Shown: in pieces, positions 1-6,301 of the stretch | Numbering within the stretch: the first letter of the stretch is position 1 | Layout: each line of letters starts with the position of its first letter | From: Lachnospiraceae bacterium | GTDB lineage: Bacteria; Bacillota_A; Clostridia; Lachnospirales; Lachnospiraceae | Length of the DNA: 6,692 bases | Direction of reading: 5' to 3' | NCBI GenBank assembly: GCA_017540915.1 | Contig: JAFYAD010000348.1 | Span: forward strand, 1 to 6,692 | Position numbers and translations under genes: made by a program | The notes under the pieces: model-generated | Database searches by the model: none | The model's input: the letters and a program-made list of their open reading frames with translations, nothing else | What the model was told of the DNA's origin: nothing

Positions 1-393
1 TCCCAAAAATATCCCCGTGGGATTTATATAACTGTCATTGGTAGCCGTCTGCGCACTTTTGTAATCGGCTTTTGATAACTGTCCAAGATTACCGTCACTG
101 TCATTGAAATTGTAGATATAATAAGTCGTATTCTTTTTTGTGACCACTTTGATACCCATGGTATCATCTGCAAATTTCCTGATCACATTTATGACCTCAC
201 TGCCCGACACCCTGGTATTATCGTACATAGTCTTACTGGTGTCACCGAACTGGGCCTGAAGCTCGTTTATCTGTCCGGTTCCGGCGCTGGCCGTGTCAGA
301 CGCTTCCCTGGCAATATAAAACCCAAGACTTATGATGATGCAGGTTATTATGATGCCTGCTGCCAACATTAATCCTTTCAGCGAATTTTCCAT
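1..393 (-). CDS. Small single-pass membrane protein, pilin-like (partial, C-terminus beyond window)
   Basis: The first 131 residues are visible without a stop, so the gene continues past position 1. Residues 1-4 are short and polar. Residues 5-28 (LKGLMLAAGIIITCIIISLG onward) form one hydrophobic helix, followed by a Ser/Thr/Gly/Asp-rich region that would lie outside the cell. Beyond it, SGSEVINVIRKF (63-74) and KNTTYYIYNF (87-96) look like part of a small folded domain. The shape (tiny head, helix, extracytoplasmic tail) and the place just after the Tad-like motor and platform genes suggest a pilin-like or minor structural subunit. No canonical prepilin site (G followed by four residues and E) is seen, so processing is uncertain. 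The start ATG at 393 is fixed by a full AGGAGGT ribosome binding site. It could instead be an unprocessed accessory membrane protein; function is inferred from context only. Confidence 0.8.
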   Translation of the reverse strand, partial: MENSLKGLMLAAGIIITCIIISLGFYIAREASDTASAGTGQINELQAQFGDTSKTMYDNTRVSGSEVINVIRKFADDTMGIKVVTKKNTTYYIYNFNDSDGNLGQLSKADYKSAQTATNDSYINPTGIFLG

Positions 394-405
394 TTTTAAC
401 CTCCT
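394..405 (-). promoter_or_regulatory. Strong ribosome binding site of the pilin-like gene
   Basis: On the minus strand AGGAGGT (399-405) lies upstream of the ATG at 393, followed by an A-rich spacer (TAAAA). It is the best Shine-Dalgarno match in the window. The 67-base gap before it (394-460) is A-rich, contains no convincing terminator hairpin, and has no promoter I can support. The gene is therefore probably read through from the membrane-platform gene but translated independently and more strongly. Confidence 0.75.
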
Positions 406-460
406 GCTCAAACTTTGTTTTTTATTTCCAATCACCCGGGACCACTGTTACTTTTACAGA

Positions 461-2143
461 TCATAAATATCCTCCTCCCAGCATTCCCGAATAAGTTCCA
501 AGCTGTGTCAATCCCGTCAACACAAAAGGAACTATAAGTCTCAACCCCAGGACTCCAATAAAGGGCAGGAAAGCAACAACCCTTGAAAAAGCCGCTCTTT
601 CCTTTAATGAATCAAACCTCGACTGCCTGTATTGTTCAAGATTATAGGATCTCTCATTCTCAAGATCCGCGAATGCCTTTTCGACTGTAATATCATCGCA
701 GGATATGAGACAGTCTACCATACAGACCAATGGTTCGTACCCCACATCCGACTTCAGCCTTTCAAGTGCCTCGCTGCGTCTGAAGGAATAGTCATCAACC
801 GCCCGCTCAAAGGCTGTCACAAAGACCCTCGCAAACATCTCCATCCACCTCAGCATCTCCTCCACGGTTATCCTCTCGTGATGCATTAGTATGAGAATTA
901 ATGTCTGAAAATGCAGTGTTTCTTTTTGTTTTCCAAGCTCATGCTGCCATTTCAGCATGATCAGCATTATCATAGGGATGTTAAAACCCGTTATCCCTGC
1001 CATCAGCATAATGATATAATATACCAGTCCAAAGTGTACGTTGTAGTACTCATCAAGCCTCTCCTTCAGAACGGCAACACTGAAGTCGCTTATTGCATCT
1101 CCTTCTTTTCCACCCAGAAGATCTGCAATAGCCTCCGTATCTCTGATGCCCTCATCTATCAATATGCCGAAATACTCCGAAAGCTGCTCTGACAGCATGT
1201 TTTTTGAAGCTTCATCCATACCGGGAACCCTGTATTCATCCACGGATACATCTCTAAGACTTATCTTTCTTTCATAACAGAAGGTTCCGAAACAAAACGC
1301 AAAAGAGATCAGTATCCCAAGGATTGAAAAAAGGATCCTTTTTATGATGAACCCACGGATATTACCGTAGCCCCTGAGTTTTTTAAGCTCCTCGTTTTTT
1401 CGGAGATAAAGAGAATAATGCCTTGAGATATACTCATCCAGCAAGGATCTTACCGGTCCGATCTTTAATATCATATCCGATATACTGTCATTGCCTCTCT
1501 TCACATCTCCCGGGGCCTTGAGATAACGCACAAACCACAGGCATAACGTTGTCACCAGAAAGCACACTGTAAGAGTCACTATACCGTAACTGCCGTTATA
1601 AAACCTTTTCATGTCGGAAGTGATCCCTACCGCCCAGTTTTCAATTGGTTTCAGCATAAAAAACGGAATGACCGCAAGGGGCATCAATCCCGAAAAAAGA
1701 TAATCTTCCTCATCCTTCAGCAAAAGCTCTATCCTGAGCTCTTCCTTGATATATCTCAGGTTTCTCTCAAAAACAGATACTCCCTCAAATACCGTGTCTC
1801 CGAAAGAGCTAATACTGCTGCAAAGCAGATAGAATTCCCTGATGAATGGTTCCTTTATGTTGCGGATAAAATGCACCACCGCATCGGAGTGTTCTCCCTC
1901 GTTCAGCATATCAGAGATCTTTCCGCTCTCTTTTCTCATGTCTTCACTGCTCATCTCCCCCGCTTCCTCCAAAGCCCTTTGGATATTCTCTGATCTTGCA
2001 TACTGCTTTATCAGGATATTCAAGAATCCTTCAAAGCTCTTCAACATCTTTCTGTTCCTGCGGGCAAGGTGATCCCTGTACAACGCGAAGACCCACACCA
2101 GTAAAACTGCGACCGTAAGAAAGTATTCAAATGCCTGCAACAT
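461..2143 (-). CDS. Tad-type inner-membrane platform protein with two GspF-like halves (TadB-TadC-like fusion)
   Basis: The product is 560 residues, about the sum of a TadB and a TadC (each usually near 300). Predicted membrane helices by eye are 5-22, about 150-168, 186-206, 266-288, 371-397 and 521-546. Two cytoplasmic helical regions, about 33-145 and 400-520, each precede a hydrophobic segment and resemble T2SSF/GspF domains (first half FEGFLNILIKQYARSENIQR at 37-56; second half LHFQTLILILMHHERITVEE at 410-429). Positive residues after helix 1 (RDHLARRNRK) and after helix 3 (KAPGDVKRG) agree with cytoplasmic GspF-like parts. Residues 289-370 would be outside. In Tad and type II systems such proteins form the platform contacting the secretion ATPase. 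The ATG at 2143 is chosen over the TTG at 2146 because GGGAGG lies 6 bases upstream. It overlaps the ATPase gene by 17 bases. Family assignment is from topology and weak sequence resemblance. Confidence 0.8.
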   Translation of the reverse strand: MLQAFEYFLTVAVLLVWVFALYRDHLARRNRKMLKSFEGFLNILIKQYARSENIQRALEEAGEMSSEDMRKESGKISDMLNEGEHSDAVVHFIRNIKEPFIREFYLLCSSISSFGDTVFEGVSVFERNLRYIKEELRIELLLKDEEDYLFSGLMPLAVIPFFMLKPIENWAVGITSDMKRFYNGSYGIVTLTVCFLVTTLCLWFVRYLKAPGDVKRGNDSISDMILKIGPVRSLLDEYISRHYSLYLRKNEELKKLRGYGNIRGFIIKRILFSILGILISFAFCFGTFCYERKISLRDVSVDEYRVPGMDEASKNMLSEQLSEYFGILIDEGIRDTEAIADLLGGKEGDAISDFSVAVLKERLDEYYNVHFGLVYYIIMLMAGITGFNIPMIMLIMLKWQHELGKQKETLHFQTLILILMHHERITVEEMLRWMEMFARVFVTAFERAVDDYSFRRSEALERLKSDVGYEPLVCMVDCLISCDDITVEKAFADLENERSYNLEQYRQSRFDSLKERAAFSRVVAFLPFIGVLGLRLIVPFVLTGLTQLGTYSGMLGGGYL

Positions 2144-3710
2144 CAAATGCCTCCCTCTCTTCGTCAGTCATCCATTTTCTCATATCCGACCTGTATTCCT
2201 CTGCGATATGATGTTTCTGTATATAATGCGGCGCCGTTCCGTCTACCGGTTTTTCAAATACCACAAGATCTTCCGTAATGTAGCTTCCTATACCTTCTCT
2301 GCTTTCCCGTATCTGTGTTATACGTTCGATGTACCTGCGACCGTTTCTGTCCAGATGCAGATGCACGTCAAAATGAACCACTCTCACCACCTGCTCAGTA
2401 GCCACGTTCTCATTGGAAAAACTGCCCTCTTTCAAAAGGGCGTTCCTAAGAGAACTCACAAGAGCACCCGTATTCCTGGCATGATGTGTGAACAGGGTAA
2501 ATAAGGAGCCGGTCTGACCACTTTCCACCATCCATGCCGCAACCCTTGCTCCTGCCACCTCGCCTATGACAGATACCGCTCCGTCCGTTTTCTTCTGGAC
2601 TTCAAGCCCTTCAAAACCGTCCACATCACCTGTCTCCCTGAAGGTTACGATATTCCTGTCCGGATACAGCTGTCTCAGATGAAGCTCAAATGCAAGCTCC
2701 AAAACTCTGATGGTATATTCCCCGGGCACCTCATCTATCAAAGCCATCAAAAGAGTGGTCTTACCGCATCCCTGCATTCCCGTAACCCCCACCACCTGGC
2801 ATCCCTTCATTAGCCATTTCAGCAGCTTTACCACTATACCGGCGCCCTCGTAATCCCCGGCAATCTCCTCAAGACTCCTCTTTTTGCCCTGGTCCAGCTT
2901 TCTGACAAAAAACATCCAGGATTCGGCGAAATCAGGTCTTGCCACAACCACCCTGGAGTGATCCTTCATCTCATGTATCATGTAGCCTTTCTTGCGTGAT
3001 ATCTCCCCCGGCTGCCTGAAACGACACATGTTCCTGCAAATCCTCTCGATCTCTTCCTCGCTCCCGAAATCCAGAAAAGAAAGATGTATGGATCTTCCCC
3101 TGTAGAATATCCAACAGCTGTTATATTCTCCCTCCGATCCGCTGACTCCTCCGCTGACTCCGTCAATGTTCATATCCCTGAGTTCATCTATAACCCCGAG
3201 CCCTTTATATGCAGAATAGACCTTCTGGCTTATAAGCTCCATCTTCTGTGTAAAAGAAAACTTTATGCTGCGTCCTCTGTAAAGAGCCATGATATCATCC
3301 GCGCTCACCTCATTGGATGATCCATCCGGATTCTTTATCTCTTCAAGGTCATCCATCATGATCTCAAAGCCGTTCTTGCCGTGATCAGATCTGTACCGAT
3401 ATAGCAGCCTGTCAAACAGATATTCCGCATTATCCTCTCTCTTGAAATAAAAGAGTTCGTCTATATTGCTCTCGTTAAACGAATACAACTTCAGCAGGCA
3501 CTCCTGTATGAACTCCAAAACATAAGTCTTGGACAGATCGTCACCGATGCCGCATCTGCCTATGTTCTCCCTCAATTCCTGCTTCTGATGGATGAGCCGC
3601 TCCAGCCTCACCTTATCAAGATTCATCTCATAGAGGTTTTCACGCAGGATCTTATTGACATGGCCTGCGAGAACAGTCACCATATCGTCAAGATTCCCGC
3701 ACTTTTCCAT
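2127..3710 (-). CDS. TadA/CpaF-like type II/IV secretion system ATPase
   Basis: The 527-residue product is a PilT/VirB11-class ATPase that would power pilus assembly or secretion at the inner membrane face. Walker A is intact: GMQGCGKTT at 311-319 with Lys317. An Asp-box-like RVLELAFELHL (335-345) corresponds to the IEDxxEL region of CpaF. The Walker B region is SVIGEVAGARV (380-390) with Glu384, and the His-box is FTHHARNT (407-414). The usual CpaF GEVRG is here GEVAG, losing the arginine at 386. An N-terminal domain (about 150-270) resembles the CpaF domain that precedes the motor, and residues 1-150 form a longer, mostly helical and acidic extension. The hexapeptide YRGRSI occurs twice (144-149, 203-208). 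The ATG at 3710 has GGAGG 6 bases upstream and overlaps the previous gene by 23 bases. The sequence is clearly divergent, so the exact Tad subfamily is uncertain, but the ATPase call is firm. Confidence 0.88.
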   Translation of the reverse strand: MEKCGNLDDMVTVLAGHVNKILRENLYEMNLDKVRLERLIHQKQELRENIGRCGIGDDLSKTYVLEFIQECLLKLYSFNESNIDELFYFKREDNAEYLFDRLLYRYRSDHGKNGFEIMMDDLEEIKNPDGSSNEVSADDIMALYRGRSIKFSFTQKMELISQKVYSAYKGLGVIDELRDMNIDGVSGGVSGSEGEYNSCWIFYRGRSIHLSFLDFGSEEEIERICRNMCRFRQPGEISRKKGYMIHEMKDHSRVVVARPDFAESWMFFVRKLDQGKKRSLEEIAGDYEGAGIVVKLLKWLMKGCQVVGVTGMQGCGKTTLLMALIDEVPGEYTIRVLELAFELHLRQLYPDRNIVTFRETGDVDGFEGLEVQKKTDGAVSVIGEVAGARVAAWMVESGQTGSLFTLFTHHARNTGALVSSLRNALLKEGSFSNENVATEQVVRVVHFDVHLHLDRNGRRYIERITQIRESREGIGSYITEDLVVFEKPVDGTAPHYIQKHHIAEEYRSDMRKWMTDEEREAFDVAGI

Positions 3711-4500
3711 AAGCCGCCTCCATTATCTTCTCCGATGCCTCTCTCATCTCCCGCATGCAATACAGATTATGGCATCCACCTAACGTGCCGTTCTTATTTC
3801 TGAAAAAATATTTCGGAAGCCTCCCCTGAGACATGTAATTCTCCAGTTCCGGATTCTGAGGAATCACAGCTATACGCTCTATGGGGATACGGTATATCCT
3901 CGAAATATTCTCTTTGTTATATACGCTGCGGTAATCGTAATCCACCAGAAATATGAGCTCATCGCCGAACCATTTTTTGTCTTCCACCAGAATCTGATCC
4001 AGGACAGCCTTATCATGTTTTATGCATAAAACCTTCACTTCACCGTGTTTATGCAGATGCTCCGAAAAGACATCCTCCTTTGATCCGCAATCCACCACCA
4101 CAATATCCGTCATCTTTTCCAGCCATTTGACTATATCCCATTGGGCGTCAGCTGTCTTTCCCGGATAGAGCTTTGATTGGACTCTGGTGCCCGCAGGAAT
4201 ATATTTTGCCTTCTCGGACAGCGGTAAACACACTTCCTCCACTGCGTTCCAGGTAATACGGCGATTCTGGTAAAGCCAGATCAAAAAATCTATCCCGTCC
4301 AGCGCGAAATATATGTTTTCCTCCCTGAACAGGTTTTTACGCTTTGCAGGTTCGATGTACCTCTCCGCCCTGTCTCCTGCGCTTTTATTCTGTAACATGA
4401 CTATATTCAGGGAGAATTTTTCGCTTATCAATGTTGACATTACAAGCGCGGAAAGACTGCTGCAGATCGATGCATCATTGGAAAAAAAGGCTATCTTCAT
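3688..4500 (-). CDS. Degenerate ParA/MinD-like protein, TadZ/CpaE-related (second of tandem pair)
   Basis: The 270-residue product keeps the outline of a MinD/ParA fold. It has an N-terminal strand and helix (MKIAFFSNDASICSSLSALV), a Walker-B-like strand TDIVVVDCGS (131-140, Asp137), and a late IPQNPELENYMSQGRLP (213-229) that matches the IP-x-D...G-R-P segment near the C-terminus of MinD/ParA proteins. The Walker A position (FSNDASICSS, 6-15) has neither the glycines nor any lysine, so ATP hydrolysis is unlikely. TadZ/CpaE proteins locate Tad pili, and atypical Walker A motifs are known among them. This one lacks the N-terminal receiver-like domain of CpaE. ATG 4500 is preferred over TTG 4506: it forms an ATGA overlap with the upstream stop, with AAGGGGGG (4508-4515) as a weak ribosome binding site. 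The role as a localiser or scaffold is inferred from its neighbours. Confidence 0.78.
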   Translation of the reverse strand: MKIAFFSNDASICSSLSALVMSTLISEKFSLNIVMLQNKSAGDRAERYIEPAKRKNLFREENIYFALDGIDFLIWLYQNRRITWNAVEEVCLPLSEKAKYIPAGTRVQSKLYPGKTADAQWDIVKWLEKMTDIVVVDCGSKEDVFSEHLHKHGEVKVLCIKHDKAVLDQILVEDKKWFGDELIFLVDYDYRSVYNKENISRIYRIPIERIAVIPQNPELENYMSQGRLPKYFFRNKNGTLGGCHNLYCMREMREASEKIMEAAYGKVRES

Positions 4501-5153
4501 GCACAAGCCCCCCTTTTGGCGCTGTTTATAGCCTTATTCACCACAATATGTGTGACATTGGTCACGTCTTCCACTATCCCTTTTATGATGCGTTCCATAT
4601 CTTTTGAAATGTGCATAAAATCCTTAAAGCCGTAGTATTGCATGGAAATCCGCAATATTTCGTCATCATCGCTCAAATGCAGCACTTCAAAACATTCCAC
4701 AAAGGGATTCTCCACCTCTAATATGTGCTGAACCTTTTTGACAGGAACCATGTCGTGATCCAATCCCCGCAATACCACACGGGTCGGGACTTTGCTCCCC
4801 TTCATGTATTCTCTGTATTTTGATAAAATGGATAAAGCCGGATCTAAAACCAGAACTTTAGAATCGCATTCCGACAAAACCTGTCTTTCGGGCCACACTC
4901 CCATATCTATACATATGAAGTCGTAATCCAGCTCCCTGTCTGCAGGTTTTTTCAGTCTGTAATAGTCGATATTTTTGTAACTGACCGGGGAGAGAACCTC
5001 CGCCGGGCGAGGTATACAGAAATCCGTAGCTCCTTCGTAGCTGTTGTCATATACAGCCACCGAATAGCCCATGTTCTGTAAAACTGAAGCGGTATATATG
5101 CAGATATCTGTCTGCCCTATACCGTAAAAGCCTATTATCTTTGTAGAATCCAT
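4497..5153 (-). CDS. Degenerate P-loop (ParA/MinD-like) protein, first gene of the Tad-like operon
   Basis: The 218-residue product opens with KIIGFYGIGQTDICIYTASV, which aligns by eye with the MinD/ParA start (K-G-G-x-G-K-T-T then helix). The catalytic lysine is replaced by Gln14, the signature lysine by an aromatic residue, and the second Thr by Asp16. SVAVYDNS (31-38) fits the Walker A' strand and YDFICIDMG (77-85, Asp83) the Walker B strand. It is therefore probably a pseudo-ATPase in the TadZ/CpaE circle, shorter than typical TadZ and without a receiver-like domain. I chose ATG 5153 (GGAGG 9 bases upstream). TTG 5156 is an alternative. The open frame extends to a TTG at 5276, but that lies inside the preceding terminator. 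It is followed directly by a second degenerate relative with a 4-base overlap. Function is inferred only from fold outline and operon position. Confidence 0.75.
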   Translation of the reverse strand: MDSTKIIGFYGIGQTDICIYTASVLQNMGYSVAVYDNSYEGATDFCIPRPAEVLSPVSYKNIDYYRLKKPADRELDYDFICIDMGVWPERQVLSECDSKVLVLDPALSILSKYREYMKGSKVPTRVVLRGLDHDMVPVKKVQHILEVENPFVECFEVLHLSDDDEILRISMQYYGFKDFMHISKDMERIIKGIVEDVTNVTHIVVNKAINSAKRGACA

Positions 5154-5155
5154 CA

Positions 5156-5173
5156 ACACATACCTCCATGTGT
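5156..5173 (-). promoter_or_regulatory. Hairpin presenting the ribosome binding site of the first operon gene in its loop
   Basis: On the minus strand ACACAT-GGAGGT-ATGTGT forms a perfect 6-bp inverted repeat whose 6-base loop is the Shine-Dalgarno sequence, 2 bases before the ATG at 5153. A G-U pair could extend it by one. Whether it forms in the mRNA is not known. The stem is short and AU-rich, so it may be chance. Confidence 0.4.
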
Positions 5174-5198
5174 CTCCGGAATGATCGGGGTGATTGTA

Positions 5199-5227
5199 AA
5201 GATACACCCTTAATTTAGCTTTGTAAA
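5199..5227 (-). promoter_or_regulatory. Likely sigma-A type promoter of the Tad-like operon
   Basis: On the minus strand TTTACA (5222-5227, 5 of 6 to TTGACA) is followed after exactly 17 bases by TATCTT (5199-5204, 4 of 6 to TATAAT). It lies between the terminator of the glycosyltransferase gene and the first operon gene. Transcription would start near 5192, giving a leader of about 40 bases. It was found by eye, and the -10 box is imperfect. Confidence 0.5.
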
Positions 5228-5260
5228 ACCCAAAATTAGCGTATTCTGCAAGTTTTTTGT

Positions 5261-5297
5261 ACAAAAACAAAAACAATGCCCGTATTCAGGCATTGTT
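5261..5297 (-). terminator. Rho-independent terminator overlapping the end of the glycosyltransferase gene
   Basis: On the minus strand AACAATGCC (5289-5297) pairs perfectly over 9 bp with GGCATTGTT (5272-5280) across an 8-base loop, followed by the T-rich tail TTTGTTTTTGT. The loop contains the TGA stop codon of the glycosyltransferase (5286-5288), so the last three codons form one arm of the stem. It separates that gene from the Tad-like operon. Confidence 0.88.
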
Positions 5298-6227
5298 CTG
5301 ATTTTTATACTTATCGGCAAATAAAAGTCTGTGAAACTCAAAATCCTGACGGTTTTTCGTCAGCATGGTTTCCAGCATCATCCCCGAGAAAAATGACTGA
5401 ATCGCAGCCATCTCCGTAAACCCGCAGACGATCAGCGTCGGGAAATTCGGGACTTTTCCCGTTTCAAAGTACTTTATCAATATCGGAACAAAAAAAGCCA
5501 CCGCCACCGCTGTGAGTATCAAAGCTATCAGACCGAAAAAAGCGAAAGGCTTATAGTTTTTGTAGAGCCTCAAGATCGTTCTGATAACCTTTATCCCATC
5601 AGGTATTGTGTTCAGCTTCGAGCTGCTGCCCTCCGGTCTGTCGCGGTAATCGACGATAACGTTTTCCACCTGCATTCTCTTGTCAACCGCATGAATGCTC
5701 ATCTCCGTCTCGATCTCAAACCCCTCCGACAACACAGGGAAGGTTTTGACAAATTCATAGCTTAAGGCACGATACCCTGTCATGATATCCCTGATATCAC
5801 TGTTAAAAAGAGAGTTTATTGTCCTTCTCACAAAAGAGTTTCCCGTGTTATGAAAAAGCCGTTTATTTTCCTTAAAATATGTGGATGAAAGCCTGTCTCC
5901 CACCACCATGTCAGCATTGTGCTCCAGGACAAGACTCACCATCTCCGGGGAGCTATCCGCCGGATATGTATCATCACCGTCCACCATCACATAGCACTGC
6001 GCATCTATCTCCCTGAACATCCTTCGGATCACATTGCCCTTACCCCGGACAAATTCATGCCTGACAACAGCCCCTGCTTTTTTAGCAAGTTCAGCCGTAT
6101 TGTCCGTGCTGTTATTGTCATAAACATATATTACCGCATCGGGCAGTGCATTCTTAAAGTCCTTCACTACCTTCTCTATGGTGTTTGCCTCATTATAACA
6201 AGGTATCAGTACAGCTATCCTGTCCAT
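5286..6227 (-). CDS. Family 2 glycosyltransferase, polyprenyl-phosphate sugar transferase (DPM1-like) with C-terminal membrane anchor
   Basis: The 313-residue product has a GT-A fold catalytic domain at the N-terminus. It shows IAVLIPCYNEANTIEKV (4-20), the nucleotide-sugar binding VYDNNSTDNT (35-44), the metal-binding DxD in MVDGDDTYPA (81-90), and a DPM1-type segment VDYRDRPEGSSSKL (192-205). Two hydrophobic helices at about 228-252 and 263-288 anchor it in the membrane. Relatives transfer a sugar from a nucleotide donor to undecaprenyl or dolichyl phosphate, supplying lipid-linked sugar for wall polymers, teichoic acid decoration or protein glycosylation. The donor and acceptor cannot be told from sequence here. 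No GtrA-type flippase is adjacent. ATG 6227 is chosen because GAGAGG (6234-6239) lies 6 bases upstream; a GTG at 6275 lacks any ribosome binding site. It stands alone between two terminators. Confidence 0.92.
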   Translation of the reverse strand: MDRIAVLIPCYNEANTIEKVVKDFKNALPDAVIYVYDNNSTDNTAELAKKAGAVVRHEFVRGKGNVIRRMFREIDAQCYVMVDGDDTYPADSSPEMVSLVLEHNADMVVGDRLSSTYFKENKRLFHNTGNSFVRRTINSLFNSDIRDIMTGYRALSYEFVKTFPVLSEGFEIETEMSIHAVDKRMQVENVIVDYRDRPEGSSSKLNTIPDGIKVIRTILRLYKNYKPFAFFGLIALILTAVAVAFFVPILIKYFETGKVPNFPTLIVCGFTEMAAIQSFFSGMMLETMLTKNRQDFEFHRLLFADKYKNQNNA

Positions 6228-6239
6228 TTTATTCCTCTC
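6228..6239 (-). promoter_or_regulatory. Ribosome binding site that decides the glycosyltransferase start
   Basis: On the minus strand GAGAGG (6234-6239) is followed by AATAAA and the ATG at 6227, and the protein then begins directly with the family's first beta strand. This excludes the 16-residue N-terminal extension from the GTG at 6275. Confidence 0.7.
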
Positions 6240-6251
6240 ATCATAATAAGA

Positions 6252-6301
6252 TTTAATGATCAAAAGGTGATTCACGGGTCAATAAGCCTTGAATCATTAA
6301 A
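6252..6301 (-). repeat. Overlapping inverted repeats in the glycosyltransferase leader
   Basis: An exact 9-bp inverted repeat (tttaatgat at 6252-6260 with atcattaaa at 6293-6301) has imperfect continuation inward (caaaagg against ccttg). A second exact 7-bp repeat (tgattca at 6268-6274 with tgaatca at 6290-6296) shares bases 6293-6296 with it, so the two hairpins could not form together. It lies between the tpiA terminator and the glycosyltransferase start. I see no good promoter here: a TTGACC (6277-6282) lacks a matching -10. The function is unknown and it may be chance in AT-rich sequence. Confidence 0.4.

Noticed and set aside
394..460. Possible terminator or promoter between the platform gene and the pilin-like gene (CCCGGG palindrome, A-rich tract)
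   Set aside because: The palindrome is only six bases with no loop or U tail, and no -35/-10 pair with reasonable spacing is visible.
2978..3166. 62-codon minus-strand frame inside the ATPase gene
   Set aside because: It is out of frame within a clearly coding region and encodes no recognisable protein.
632..4531. Several plus-strand open frames of 71-98 codons inside the ATPase, platform and TadZ-like genes
   Set aside because: All are antisense to well-supported minus-strand genes, with no coherent domains or start signals.
5154..5276. N-terminal extension of the first operon protein to a TTG at 5276
   Set aside because: The extension would start inside the terminator hairpin of the preceding gene and cross the likely promoter; the ATG at 5153 has a GGAGG site and starts at the fold's first strand.
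6228..6275. GTG start giving the glycosyltransferase 16 extra residues
   Set aside because: There is no ribosome binding site before it, whereas ATG 6227 has GAGAGG at ideal spacing and matches the family's usual N-terminus.
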